In this document: one piece after another, positions 9,612-17,937 of the stretch
How positions within the stretch are numbered: position 1 is the first letter of the stretch
Layout: the number at the start of each line of letters is the position of its first letter
Source: Phycisphaeraceae bacterium
GTDB lineage: Bacteria; Planctomycetota; Phycisphaerae; Phycisphaerales; UBA1924
Direction of reading: 5' to 3'
Assembly (NCBI GenBank): GCA_020639215.1
Contig: JACKHA010000003.1
Span: 62,001-126,000 of the forward strand
DNA: 64,000 bases
The notes under the pieces: generated by a model
Database searches by the model: none
What the model was told of the DNA's origin: nothing
Seen by the model: the letters and a program-made list of their open reading frames with translations, nothing else
Made by a program: the position numbers and the translations under genes

Positions 9612-10097
9612 ATGGCACGGCATGATGGGCGACAGGTTGGTGCGGGCGATGTCGGCGGGGAGGGCGCGCGGCTGTCGCGCGTGCTGGATGAGGTCGAGCG
9701 GTTGTGCGCCGAGCTGGACGTGCTGAGCCGGCGCCAGAGCGCGGCCCTGGACGACGGGCGCCCGGACGACGCGGCTGCGATCGTGGAGGAACGCGGGGAA
9801 GTGGTGGCGCAGTTGGCTGATGCCGCGGTGAATCTTGGTCGCGATCGCGATGGGTTCGAGCGGCTGCTCGCGTCGGGACCGGCGGGCGAGGCCGAGCGGG
9901 CTCGGGCGCAGGCGGCGGCGGTGGCTGCGGTTGTGGCCGAGGTGCTGGCGCGCGACGCGGAGGACGCGGCCTTGCTCGCGCAGGCGCGCGAGCGGATCGC
10001 GGGCGAGATGGCGGGCGTCGGGCGTGGGCGTGCGGCGATCGGGGCGTACGGCGCGGGCGGGGCCAACGAGCCGCGGATGCAGGATCGGAGGGGATGA
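9612..10097 (+). CDS. flgN: FlgN-like flagellar export chaperone
   Basis: 161 residues from ATG 9612 (GGAG 8 nt upstream). The protein is almost entirely alpha-helical: an LSRVLDEVERLCAELDVLSRRQSAAL-like opening helix (quoted in part), then heptad-rich helices and a flexible Gly-rich tail. This matches the size and helical pattern of FlgN, the chaperone for the hook-associated proteins FlgK and FlgL. The stop overlaps the ATG of the next gene (ATGA), so it belongs to the flagellar operon and may be its first gene. Identity rests on pattern and position, since FlgN sequences are poorly conserved. Confidence 0.6.
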   Translation: MARHDGRQVGAGDVGGEGARLSRVLDEVERLCAELDVLSRRQSAALDDGRPDDAAAIVEERGEVVAQLADAAVNLGRDRDGFERLLASGPAGEAERARAQAAAVAAVVAEVLARDAEDAALLAQARERIAGEMAGVGRGRAAIGAYGAGGANEPRMQDRRG

Positions 10098-11098
10098 CGA
10101 TGGGCGCGGCGGTCAGGAGCCCGGCGATCGAGGTGCCCGTTGCGGCGGGACGCGGTGCGCCTCCCCCGGGGGCGTCGGTCGCGTCCGGGGTGCCCGGCGG
10201 CGCGCTGACCGCGTCGGACCTGGCCGAGATCCTGTCACGGTTCAACGTGGCGAGCGAGGCGCTGCAGCGGACGCACGAGACGCTGCAGGGCGAGGTCTCC
10301 CGCCTGCAGGAGGAGCTGCGCGAGGCGAACGAGGAGTTGGAGCGGTCGCGTCGGCTGGCGGCGCTGGGGCAGATGGCCGCGGGCATCGCGCACGAGGTTC
10401 GGAACCCGCTGGCATCGATCGCGTTGGACGCGCGGCTGCTGGAGCGTGAGTCGGCGGGCAAAGCGGACGCGGCCCGTGCGGCGTGCCGCATCGGCGAGTC
10501 GGTGCGCGGGCTGAACCACGTCGTGACGGACGTACTGTGCTTCGCGAGGGAGATGTCGCCGCGGCTCGAACGGGTTGATGTGGGCGAGCTGTTCGAGTGT
10601 GTGGAGCAGGAGTGCGGCCCGCTGGCGTGCGCGGCGGGGGTGTCGATCGAGAAGTCGAGCGGCGTGGACGGGCGATTGTGGTGCGACGCGGACCTGGCGC
10701 GCCGGGCGATCGTGAATCTGGTGCGCAACGCGGTCGAGGCGATGGGCGAGGCGCCCGGGGGCATGCTCGATCGCATGGTGGTGCGCTTGGAGCACGGGAC
10801 CGAGGGACGCGGCGGGCGGCGCGTCGGGGTTGTGCGGATCGTGGACAGCGGGCCGGGCATCGGGCAGCGTGTGATCGAGCGGATGTTCAACCCGTTCTTC
10901 ACGACGCGGGCGGCGGGCACGGGGCTGGGCCTGGCGATCGTGCACCGGATCATGGACGCGCACGCGGGGCGTGTGGAGGCGTGGAACAACGCGGACCGAT
11001 CGACAGAGAGCGGCGTTGGAGCGACGTTCGAGCTGGTGTTCCCTGAACCTGGCGCGCGGGGCCGATCCCGGCGGGCCCCGATGGAGACAAGCCGATGA
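10094..11098 (+). CDS. Flagellar two-component histidine kinase (FlgS-like)
   Basis: 334 residues, with no membrane segment. A coiled-coil stretch (residues 55-87) leads into a HisKA dimerisation domain with the phospho-accepting His100 in GIAHEVRNPL. The HATPase domain follows, with N-box NLVRNAVEAM, G1 DSGPGIG, F-box NPFFTTRAAGTG and G2 GTGLGLAI. A soluble NtrB/FlgS-type kinase directly upstream of a sigma54 activator and flagellar rod genes fits the FlgS-FlgR pairs that time flagellar gene expression in epsilonproteobacteria. The stop overlaps the next start (ATGA at 11095), so the pair is translationally coupled. What signal it reads cannot be seen. Confidence 0.8.
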   Translation: MTMGAAVRSPAIEVPVAAGRGAPPPGASVASGVPGGALTASDLAEILSRFNVASEALQRTHETLQGEVSRLQEELREANEELERSRRLAALGQMAAGIAHEVRNPLASIALDARLLERESAGKADAARAACRIGESVRGLNHVVTDVLCFAREMSPRLERVDVGELFECVEQECGPLACAAGVSIEKSSGVDGRLWCDADLARRAIVNLVRNAVEAMGEAPGGMLDRMVVRLEHGTEGRGGRRVGVVRIVDSGPGIGQRVIERMFNPFFTTRAAGTGLGLAIVHRIMDAHAGRVEAWNNADRSTESGVGATFELVFPEPGARGRSRRAPMETSR

Positions 11099-12663
11099 GC
11101 ATGGTGCTGGTCGTTGACGACAAGGAAATGATGCGGGAGAGCGTGGGGGCCACGCTGCGTCGGGCCGGGTTCGAGGTGTGCGAGGCGGGCGACGGGGGCG
11201 CGGCGCTCGAGACGATCGCGCGGGTGAGGCCCGACGCGGTCGTGACCGACCTGCGGATGCCGGGGCTGACGGGCATCGAGCTGCTCGAGCGGGTCCGGGC
11301 GATCGACGAGGACCTGCCGGTGGTGCTGATGACGGCGTTCGGGACGGTCGAGACGGCGGTCGGGGCGATGAAGGCCGGGGCGTTCGATTATGTGACCAAG
11401 CCGTTCGAGGGCGATGAGCTGATCATCGCGGTCAAGCGTGCGATCGCGCACGCGGCGCTGGTGCGCGAGAACGCGGTGCTGCGGGCCACCAGCGGGGCGG
11501 GGACGGGCGCGGCCTCGACGCTGAGCGCCGACGGCTCGACGCCCGGCGTAGGCATCGGTCGGATCATCGGCAACTCGCCGGCGATCCGGCGTGTGAAGGA
11601 GCAGGTGCTGGCGGTCGCGGGCTCGCACGGGACGGTGCTGATCTGCGGGGAGTCGGGCTCGGGCAAGGAGGTGATCGCGCGGGCGATCCACGAGCTATCG
11701 CCGCGGGCGGCGTCGCCGTTCCTGGCGGTGAACTGCGCGGCCTTGTCCGAGTCGCTGCTCGAGTCGGAGCTGTTTGGGCACGAGCGCGGGGCGTTCACGG
11801 GGGCCGATCGCCTGCGCAAGGGGCGGTTCGAGCTGGCCCAGAGCGGGACGCTGCTGCTGGACGAGGTCTCGGAGATCGGGGCCCCGATCCAGGCGAAGCT
11901 GCTGCGCGTCTTGCAGGAGCGGGCGTTCGAGCGGGTGGGTTCGAGCACGACGATCGGCGTGGACGTGCGGATCGTCGCGACGAGCAACCGCGACCTGCCG
12001 CAGTCGGTCAAGCGGGGCGAGTTCCGCCACGACCTGTTCTTCCGCCTGAACGTGCTGCCGATCCACCTGCCGCCGCTGCGGGACCGGGTTGAGGACATCC
12101 CGGCGATGGCCGAGTTCTTCGTGCGCCAGGTGTGCGCCCGCGAGGGGCGGGAGGGGCTGTCGTTCAGCCCGGAGGCGATGGCGCTGCTCGGGCGGTACCG
12201 CTGGCCCGGCAATGTGCGGGAACTCCAGAACGTGTGCGAGCGGGCGGTGGTGCTGTCGGCGGCGGGAGCGGGCGCGATCGAGCGGTCGCTGATCGAGTCG
12301 TGGCTGAGCGTGGGCGATGTGGCAGCGGCGTCGGTGATGACCGAGGCCAAGCCGAGTTCCGGCGCCACCAGCGGGCTTGGCGCCAACGGGCACGCCGGTG
12401 GGCTCTCGAACGGACACGCCAACGGCGCGGGCGGGACCAACGGATCGTCGTACGGCACGGTATCGGCCCCGATGGACACCGAGTACGTGCAGGCTGCCGG
12501 TCGGACGCTTGAGGAGATCGAGCGGGACGTGATCGTGCGGACCCTCGGACGTTTCAACGGGCACCGCCAGAAGACGGCGCGGTCGCTGGGCATCGGGGTG
12601 AGGACGCTGGGCCTGAAGCTCAAGAAGTGGAAGGACATGCGGATCGTGCCGGCGACGCTGTAG
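11095..12663 (+). CDS. Sigma54-dependent response regulator (FlgR/FlrC-like)
   Basis: 522 residues with three intact domains. The receiver domain has acidic residues DD (8-9), phospho-acceptor Asp52 in VTDLRMPG, and Lys102 in VTKPFEG. The AAA+ domain has Walker A GESGSGKE (185-192), GAFTGA (232-237) and Walker B LLLDEV. The C-terminal Fis-type helix-turn-helix is at about 480-515 (EEIERDVIVRTL ... RQKTARSLGI). The complete GAFTGA loop means it should contact sigma54. A Gly/Asn-rich linker of about 70 residues before the HTH is longer than usual. Likely partner: the kinase encoded just upstream. Likely targets: the rod and hook genes that follow. An adjacent -24/-12 element could not be supported firmly. 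Confidence 0.88.
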   Translation: MSMVLVVDDKEMMRESVGATLRRAGFEVCEAGDGGAALETIARVRPDAVVTDLRMPGLTGIELLERVRAIDEDLPVVLMTAFGTVETAVGAMKAGAFDYVTKPFEGDELIIAVKRAIAHAALVRENAVLRATSGAGTGAASTLSADGSTPGVGIGRIIGNSPAIRRVKEQVLAVAGSHGTVLICGESGSGKEVIARAIHELSPRAASPFLAVNCAALSESLLESELFGHERGAFTGADRLRKGRFELAQSGTLLLDEVSEIGAPIQAKLLRVLQERAFERVGSSTTIGVDVRIVATSNRDLPQSVKRGEFRHDLFFRLNVLPIHLPPLRDRVEDIPAMAEFFVRQVCAREGREGLSFSPEAMALLGRYRWPGNVRELQNVCERAVVLSAAGAGAIERSLIESWLSVGDVAAASVMTEAKPSSGATSGLGANGHAGGLSNGHANGAGGTNGSSYGTVSAPMDTEYVQAAGRTLEEIERDVIVRTLGRFNGHRQKTARSLGIGVRTLGLKLKKWKDMRIVPATL

Positions 12664-12751
12664 GCGGGGTTGAGGGTGGCGCGATGGGCGGCGATTGGCG
12701 TGTCCGGCGCTTCGCCCGCTTGAGGGCACGCGGGTTGCGGGGCGTCCGGCG

Positions 12752-13195
12752 ATGCTGATCGATCAGGTCACCAGCGCGGGGGCGCTGCCGGCACTTGAGA
12801 TGACACTCCGGTTCGCCGGGCAGCGTCAGCGGGTGCTGGCCCACAACGTGGCGAACCTCTCGACGCCGGACTTCCGCCCGCAGGATGTGTCGGTCCGGGG
12901 ATTCCAGGACACGTTGCGGGAGGCGATCCACCAGCGCCGGGCCCGCAACGGCGGCACCCACGGCGGGCTGCAGTGGAAGGCGACGCGCGAGCTCGAAATC
13001 GGGTCCGACGGGGCGCTCCGCCTCAACCCCCGCTCGCCGGCCCAGAACGTGCTGTTTCAGGACCGGAACAACCGCGACCTGGAGCGGCTCATGCAGGCGG
13101 TGGCGGAGAACACGGCCGCGTTCCGCGTCGCCTCCGACCTGATGCGCCAGCAGAGCGGCATGCTGCGTGCGGCAATGGCCGAGCGGGTGGCGTAG
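12752..13195 (+). CDS. flgB: Flagellar basal-body rod protein FlgB
   Basis: 147 residues. The ATG at 12752 aligns with the normal FlgB N-terminus; frame extends upstream but adds nothing rod-like. The rod-protein signature appears as VLAHNVANLSTPDF at about residues 27-40. The C-terminal helix (ERLMQAVAENTAAFRVASDLMRQQ, quoted in part, then MLRAAMAERVA) is the conserved D0 partner helix. FlgB forms the proximal rod attached to the MS ring. It is the first structural gene of the cluster, 88 nt after the regulator gene. Confidence 0.92.
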   Translation: MLIDQVTSAGALPALEMTLRFAGQRQRVLAHNVANLSTPDFRPQDVSVRGFQDTLREAIHQRRARNGGTHGGLQWKATRELEIGSDGALRLNPRSPAQNVLFQDRNNRDLERLMQAVAENTAAFRVASDLMRQQSGMLRAAMAERVA

Positions 13196-13204
13196 CGCAG
13201 GGGC

Positions 13205-13304
13205 GAGTGCTGAGTGCTGAGTGCTGAATCGCCGCGGACAGGCTCTCGGACGCCGGTTGACCGACCCCCAGCACCAAGGACCCAGGACTCAGGACTCAGG
13301 ACTC
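13205..13304. repeat. Inverted array of degenerate heptamers between flgB and flgC
   Basis: Left side: three copies of GAGTGCT in a row (13205-13225) and a degenerate fourth. Right side: AGCACCA, AGGACCC and three AGGACTC (13270-13304). The right side reversed is GAGTCCT, so the two arrays are inverted relative to each other with about 40 nt between them and could fold back. The same heptamer core (AGNACTC) recurs at 25392-25454 and 29995-30029. The flgC ribosome site would lie just after it. Confidence 0.85.
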
Positions 13305-13358
13305 GATCGCGGGCAAACTCTCAAACCCGTCCCGGACCTACGACCCACGGAATTCCCT

Positions 13359-13775
13359 TTGTACGGCACCCTCGACATCTCGACCAGCGGCCTGATCGCC
13401 CAGCGGACGCGTTTGGAGGCGATCTCGGCGAACATCGCCAACAGCCGCGTGATCCTGGACGCGGATGGAAACCTCAACCCATACAAGCGGCGTGAGGTGT
13501 TCTTCGCCCCGGGGGATCCCTCGGCCGCGACCCCGGCGGGGCGGGCTTTGGGCGTGCACGTCGCGGCGATCGAGGCCAACGAGGATGCGGTACGCTTCGA
13601 GCCCGACCCGTCCAACCCGTTCGCGGACGAGCGGGGCATGGTGCCGTATCCGGACATCGACCCGGTGATGGAGCAGGTGAGCGCCATGGAGGCGATCCGG
13701 GCGTACGAGGCGAATATCACGGTCGCGGAGGCGACAAAGTCGATGATGGCACAAGCGTTGCGGTTGATCGCCTGA
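13359..13775 (+). CDS. flgC: Flagellar basal-body rod protein FlgC
   Basis: 138 residues from TTG 13359, which aligns LYGTLDISTSGLIAQRTRL with the family's MFGALDIS start; longer in-frame starts would translate the heptamer repeat. The rod signature is RLEAISANIANSRV. The C-terminus (MEAIRAYEANITVAEATKSM, ALRLIA) is the usual D0 helix. FlgC builds the proximal rod with FlgB. No clear ribosome site precedes the TTG and the repeat array sits between it and flgB, so its translation may be weak or coupled. Confidence 0.9.
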   Translation: MYGTLDISTSGLIAQRTRLEAISANIANSRVILDADGNLNPYKRREVFFAPGDPSAATPAGRALGVHVAAIEANEDAVRFEPDPSNPFADERGMVPYPDIDPVMEQVSAMEAIRAYEANITVAEATKSMMAQALRLIA

Positions 13776-13829
13776 GCACGTGCGCCCCCCTCTTCTCCGG
13801 AGTGGTGTTGCGCCCCAGCGAGCAGGACC

Positions 13830-14138
13830 ATGAGTGATCCCCTCGGACTCATCGGCGCGGCGGGCGGAGCCCTGCGGCTTCCCTCCGGCGTGCCCGCCGC
13901 GCGCGCGGGCGGGCCGGGACCGTCGTTCAAGGAGACCCTGCTGCAGAACATCGACCAGGTCAACCAGTTGCAGCAGGACGCCACCCGGGCCATCGAGGAC
14001 CTGGCCACCGGCGACCGGGACGACGTCGAGGGCGTGATCCTGGCGACGCAGAAGGCCGACAGCGCGTTCAAGATGCTCCAGGCCGTGCGGAACAAGGTGG
14101 TGGAGGCGTACCAGGAGATCAACCAGGTCCGCGTCTGA
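13830..14138 (+). CDS. fliE: Flagellar MS-ring/rod junction protein FliE
   Basis: 102 residues, typical length for FliE. After a Gly/Pro-rich N-terminus, SFKETLLQNIDQVNQLQQDA and the C-terminal DVEGVILATQKADSAFKMLQ followed by VRNKVVEAYQEI are the conserved FliE blocks. It connects the MS ring to the proximal rod and is needed for export of rod proteins. AGGA lies upstream of the ATG. The 224-nt gap to fliF holds several short GC-rich inverted repeats but no gene. Confidence 0.93.
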   Translation: MSDPLGLIGAAGGALRLPSGVPAARAGGPGPSFKETLLQNIDQVNQLQQDATRAIEDLATGDRDDVEGVILATQKADSAFKMLQAVRNKVVEAYQEINQVRV

Positions 14139-14362
14139 TGCCGGCAGCGGTCGCATAGTCTGAATCGAGAGTCCGCGCAGGAACGGCGCGTGCCGCGCAG
14201 GAGCCGCGCCAGTCGCATGGCCATGACCGGGCCCCAGCGCGCGGATCGTTCCTCACTTTCAAGTGGTTCTCGGCGTCGGGCCGACCAAGGCGATTCGGAC
14301 CGTCGCCTTGGCCGCGGTCCGGCGCGCCGGGACGGCGCGCGAACGGGCTGGAGGCCCGCCGC

Positions 14363-16072
14363 ATGGATCGTCTCGCCCAGGTTCTGGCCCAGATCCGCAC
14401 CCAGTTCGCCAAACTGGGCGTCAGCCAGCGTCTGCTCATGCTCAGCCTGGGCGTGATCCTGGTGATGGCGCTGGTGCTCGTGGCGATCTATGCCGCCCGC
14501 CCCGCAATGGTCGATCTGATGCCCTCGGGCGGGAACCAGTCGCTGCTGGCGTCGCTGCGATCCGGTGGGTTCGAGGCCCAGGAGAAGAACGGGGCGATCG
14601 TGGTGCCCGCCGGGCAGCAGACCGCGGCCCTGGCGTACCTCGGGCAGACCGGGCAGCTGCCCGACGACACGACGCTGCTCTTCAACAACATCCTCGAGTC
14701 GCAGTCGTGGCAGAACTCGCGCGAGCAGAACCGCCAGATCTACCGCATCGCGCTGCAGAACGAGCTCGGGCGGATCATCGGCGCGTACCGCGGCATCCGC
14801 GAGGCCCGGGTTCTACTGGACAATCCCGAGGCCGCGGGCCTGGGTTCGATCGTCCGCCAGCCGACGGCGGCGGTGACGGTGTTCTCGGCGTCCGGGGCCG
14901 CGATCGATCAGGGCACGGTGGACGCGATCGGGAACCAGGTCGCGGGGGCGGTTGCGGGGCTGGACATCGCCAACGTCCGCGTGATCGACGGTGTGACGGG
15001 CCAGCAACGCCGCCCGCGCCGCGAGGGCGACCTGATCGCCACCACCTCGCTCGAGCTGGCGGCCCGGTACGAGCAGCTGACGCGCGACAAGGTCGCGGAC
15101 ATGCTGCAGTACATCCCGGGTGTGATTATCTCCGTCACCGCGCAGGTCGACGCGACCACTCGCGAAGGCCAGACCCAGCGGTACTTCAGCCAGGAACAGG
15201 GCGGCACGACCTCGTTCGTGACCAGCGAGACCCTGAGCGAGAGCACCAGCACGCAGTCGGCTCCGGGCGCCCAGCCCGGCCCCCGATCCAACGCGACGGC
15301 GAGCATCAGCCAGTCCGGCGGCTCGGGTGGAACCAGGACGGAAACCACGGACTCGCAGTCGACGACGACGCCGTTCGTTGGCAGCCAGACCGAGCGGTAC
15401 GTCGACCCGCGCGGCGTGACGACGGGCCTGGCGGTGTCGGTCAACGTGCCCGAGTCGTTCGTCGCGGGGTTGATCGGCTCGGGTGACGACGGCGCGGCGC
15501 CCGACGCCTCGGCGATCGCGGCCAAGTGGACGGAGCTGTCGGACCAGATCAAGGCCGACCTCATCCCGCATGTGCGGACGCTGACCCAGCAGACGCAGCA
15601 GGCCCTCGGCCAGGCCGCGGCGACGCCGCCGGACGTTTCCGAGTTTGTCCGCGTCTCGATGATCCCCGGCGACGGGGCGCCCGCGCACGGCACGTCGGCG
15701 TCCGGTGGCGGGCTGGCGACGCTCGTTGGGTCGGGCGGGTCCTTCGGGGGTCTCGGGGGCCTGATCGACAAGGCCGTGCTCGCGGTGCTGGCGGTGGTCG
15801 CGGTGGGTTTGATGCTGACGCTGGTGCGGAAGGCGTCGAAGCAGGTCGAACTCCCGACAGCCGAGGAACTGGTGGGCGCCCCGCCGACGCTGGAAACGCC
15901 CAGCGATCTGATCGGCGAGGCCGACGAGTCGGACCTGGCGATGGCGGGGATCGAGGTCGGCGAAGAGCAGGTCAAGTCGCAGCGGATGCTCGAGGAGGTC
16001 TCGAGCATGGTCGCGTCGGACCCGGATGGGGCGGCCCGCCTCATGCGTCAGTGGATCTCATCGGAGTCCTGA
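14363..16072 (+). CDS. fliF: Flagellar MS-ring protein FliF
   Basis: 569 residues, with GGAGG upstream of ATG 14363. The N-terminal membrane helix (about 22-44, LLMLSLGVILVMALVLVAI) is followed by the ring-building YscJ/FliF domain with LFNNILESQSWQNSREQNRQ and REARVLLDNPE. The second RBM carries TSLELAARYEQLTRDKVADML. A Ser/Gly-rich linker (about 285-340) is followed by the second helix (about 465-486) and a short acidic C-terminal tail that binds FliG. It forms the inner-membrane MS ring of the flagellar motor. fliG starts 4 nt later. Confidence 0.95.
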   Translation: MDRLAQVLAQIRTQFAKLGVSQRLLMLSLGVILVMALVLVAIYAARPAMVDLMPSGGNQSLLASLRSGGFEAQEKNGAIVVPAGQQTAALAYLGQTGQLPDDTTLLFNNILESQSWQNSREQNRQIYRIALQNELGRIIGAYRGIREARVLLDNPEAAGLGSIVRQPTAAVTVFSASGAAIDQGTVDAIGNQVAGAVAGLDIANVRVIDGVTGQQRRPRREGDLIATTSLELAARYEQLTRDKVADMLQYIPGVIISVTAQVDATTREGQTQRYFSQEQGGTTSFVTSETLSESTSTQSAPGAQPGPRSNATASISQSGGSGGTRTETTDSQSTTTPFVGSQTERYVDPRGVTTGLAVSVNVPESFVAGLIGSGDDGAAPDASAIAAKWTELSDQIKADLIPHVRTLTQQTQQALGQAAATPPDVSEFVRVSMIPGDGAPAHGTSASGGGLATLVGSGGSFGGLGGLIDKAVLAVLAVVAVGLMLTLVRKASKQVELPTAEELVGAPPTLETPSDLIGEADESDLAMAGIEVGEEQVKSQRMLEEVSSMVASDPDGAARLMRQWISSES

Positions 16073-16075
16073 GCC

Positions 16076-17116
16076 ATGCCTCGAAAGCCGGGCGAGCGAC
16101 TGCCGAGCAATCCGGCGGAATTGGAAGGCCTGTCCAAGGCGGCGATCCTGCTGCTGCTGCTGGGGCGGGACTCGGCGGGCAAGATCCTATCGCGGATGGA
16201 GCCCGACGCGGTGCAGGAGGTCTCGCGCGAGCTGGCCTCGCTGGGTCGAGTTTCTCGCGAGCACCAGACGGCGGTGGTTGAGGAGTTCTACAACATCACC
16301 GTCGCGAGCCAGTACGTCGAGGAGGGCAACCTCGACCTGGCCAAATCGATCATCAAGGACTCGCTCCCACCAGAGGTGGCCGGGCGGGTCATCTCGCAGA
16401 TCCAGACGCAGGTGCAGAAGACGCCTTTCGCGTTCCTGCAGCGGGCCGAGGCGGCGAACCTGCTGACGTTCATCCAGGACGAGCACCCGCAGACGATCGC
16501 GCTGATCGTGTGCCACCTGCCGCACCACAAGGCCTCCGAGATCCTGGCGGGCCTGCCCCTGCAGAAGCAGATCGAGGTGATCAAGCGCATCGCGAACATG
16601 GAGCAGACCAACCCCGAGGTCATCCGCGAGGTCGAGAAGGGCCTGGAGAGCCGCCTTTCGAACATGCTCACGCAGTCGATGGAGAAGGCCGGCGGCGTGC
16701 CGACCGTCGCCGAGATCCTGAACCTGGCGGACCGCGCCACCGAGAAGGCGGTGATGGAGGGCCTCGAGGCCGACGACCCCGACCTGGTCGAGCAGATCCG
16801 GCGCCTGATGTTCGTGTTCGAGGACATCATCCACGTGAACGACAAGGGCATCCAGGCGGTGCTGAAGGAGGTCGAGAACGACGAGCTGTCGCTGGCGCTC
16901 AAGACCGCCTCCGAGCCGCTGAAGGAGAAGATCTTCCGGAACATGTCCGAGCGGGCCGCCGCCCTGATCAAGGAGGACATGCAGTACATGGGCCCGGTGC
17001 GCGTGTCGGACGTCGAACAGGCCCAGCAGCGGATCGTGGACATCGTCCGCAGGCTCGAGGAGTCCGGCGATCTGGTCATCGAAGGCCGCGGCGGCGAGGG
17101 CGAAACGCTGGTCTAG
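16076..17116 (+). CDS. fliG: Flagellar motor switch protein FliG
   Basis: 346 residues, normal length. The N-terminal domain includes KAAILLLLLGRDSAGKIL. The middle domain carries the EHPQ motif (FIQDEHPQTIALIVCHL) and the LSNMLTQSMEKAGGV block. The C-terminal torque helix includes IRRLMFVFEDI and the charged residues that face MotA, ending KEKIFRNMSERAAALIKEDM. FliG joins the MS ring to the C ring and generates torque. It follows fliF by 3 nt and precedes fliH by 71 nt. Confidence 0.96.
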   Translation: MPRKPGERLPSNPAELEGLSKAAILLLLLGRDSAGKILSRMEPDAVQEVSRELASLGRVSREHQTAVVEEFYNITVASQYVEEGNLDLAKSIIKDSLPPEVAGRVISQIQTQVQKTPFAFLQRAEAANLLTFIQDEHPQTIALIVCHLPHHKASEILAGLPLQKQIEVIKRIANMEQTNPEVIREVEKGLESRLSNMLTQSMEKAGGVPTVAEILNLADRATEKAVMEGLEADDPDLVEQIRRLMFVFEDIIHVNDKGIQAVLKEVENDELSLALKTASEPLKEKIFRNMSERAAALIKEDMQYMGPVRVSDVEQAQQRIVDIVRRLEESGDLVIEGRGGEGETLV

Positions 17117-17187
17117 TTTGAACTGAGCCCGACGCGCGAGCGTCGGGTTGAAACGCGACCGCACCGCCGCGTACCGGAGCCAGCCCG

Positions 17188-17937
17188 ATGGCGATGATCC
17201 GACAGGCCGACACGAGCTCGATGGCCAGGCCGTCGCTGGTTATGAACCTGGCCAGCATCCAGGCCCAGGCAGACGCGATCATCGACACGACCCGAGAGGC
17301 CGCCGCCGCGATCATCGCCGACGCCAAGGCCGAGCGCAAGCGAATCCTCGAGGGCGCGGCGGAACAGGGGCGAGCCGCCGGGCACGCCGAGGGATTCGCC
17401 AAGGGCGCTGAGGAGGGGCGCGAGCTCGGGCGACGCGAGGCCGCGGCCGAGCGGCGCGAGCGTCTGCAGGACATCGAACGATCCTGGAGCGAGGCCCTGG
17501 CCCGGTTCATCCTCGAGCGCGACGCGATTCTCCGCGAGTGCGAGGTCGGTGGCTTCGAGCTCGCCCTCCGGTTCAGCGAGAGAGTCGCCAGGCGCGCGGT
17601 CGCGCTCGACCCCCGCGCCGCCGCTGCGGCTGTCGGCGCGGTGCTGGAACTCGCCACGCGTGGCACGCGGCTGACCATCGGCGTCCACCCGGATGACGAG
17701 GCGCTCGTCCGCGAGTCCTTGCCGGGCCTTCTGGCCGCCGAAGGCGCGGCCCGGCACGCCGAGATTGTCGTTGAGGCCGGCATTCCCCGCGGTTCGTGCG
17801 TCGCGACGACCGCGGGCGGCGGCACTCTGGACGCCACGCTCGATGCCCGGATCGCCGCCCTAGTGGACGAGCTGATGCCGGCCCGACCCGACACCGCCGC
17901 ATCCGGTCGCTCGTCCGCGGAGGGTCCGCCCACGTGA
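17188..17937 (+). CDS. fliH: Flagellar assembly protein FliH
   Basis: 249 residues with GGAG upstream. An Ala/Glu/Arg-rich coiled coil (about 25-110) contains the G-x3-G-x3-G-like run GHAEGFAKGAEEGRELGRRE that typifies FliH. The C-terminal V-ATPase-E-like domain has LALRFSERVARRAV and TIGVHPDD. FliH binds and restrains the export ATPase FliI. The stop overlaps the fliI start (GTGA at 17934), consistent with stoichiometric co-expression. Confidence 0.88.
   Translation: MAMIRQADTSSMARPSLVMNLASIQAQADAIIDTTREAAAAIIADAKAERKRILEGAAEQGRAAGHAEGFAKGAEEGRELGRREAAAERRERLQDIERSWSEALARFILERDAILRECEVGGFELALRFSERVARRAVALDPRAAAAAVGAVLELATRGTRLTIGVHPDDEALVRESLPGLLAAEGAARHAEIVVEAGIPRGSCVATTAGGGTLDATLDARIAALVDELMPARPDTAASGRSSAEGPPT

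Noticed and set aside
6043..11691. Very long reverse-strand open frame (1882 codons) across the RDD, TPR and kinase genes
   Set aside because: It is Arg/Pro/His-rich with no domain, an artefact of high GC opposite real genes with intact motifs.
12697..12710. GG-N10-GC spacing (TGGCGTGTCCGGCGCT) upstream of flgB as a sigma54 promoter
   Set aside because: Only the invariant GG and GC match; TTGC is absent and this spacing is frequent by chance at this GC content.
13205..13304. Repeat array as a CRISPR
   Set aside because: Repeats are 7 nt without spacers and there are no cas genes in the window.
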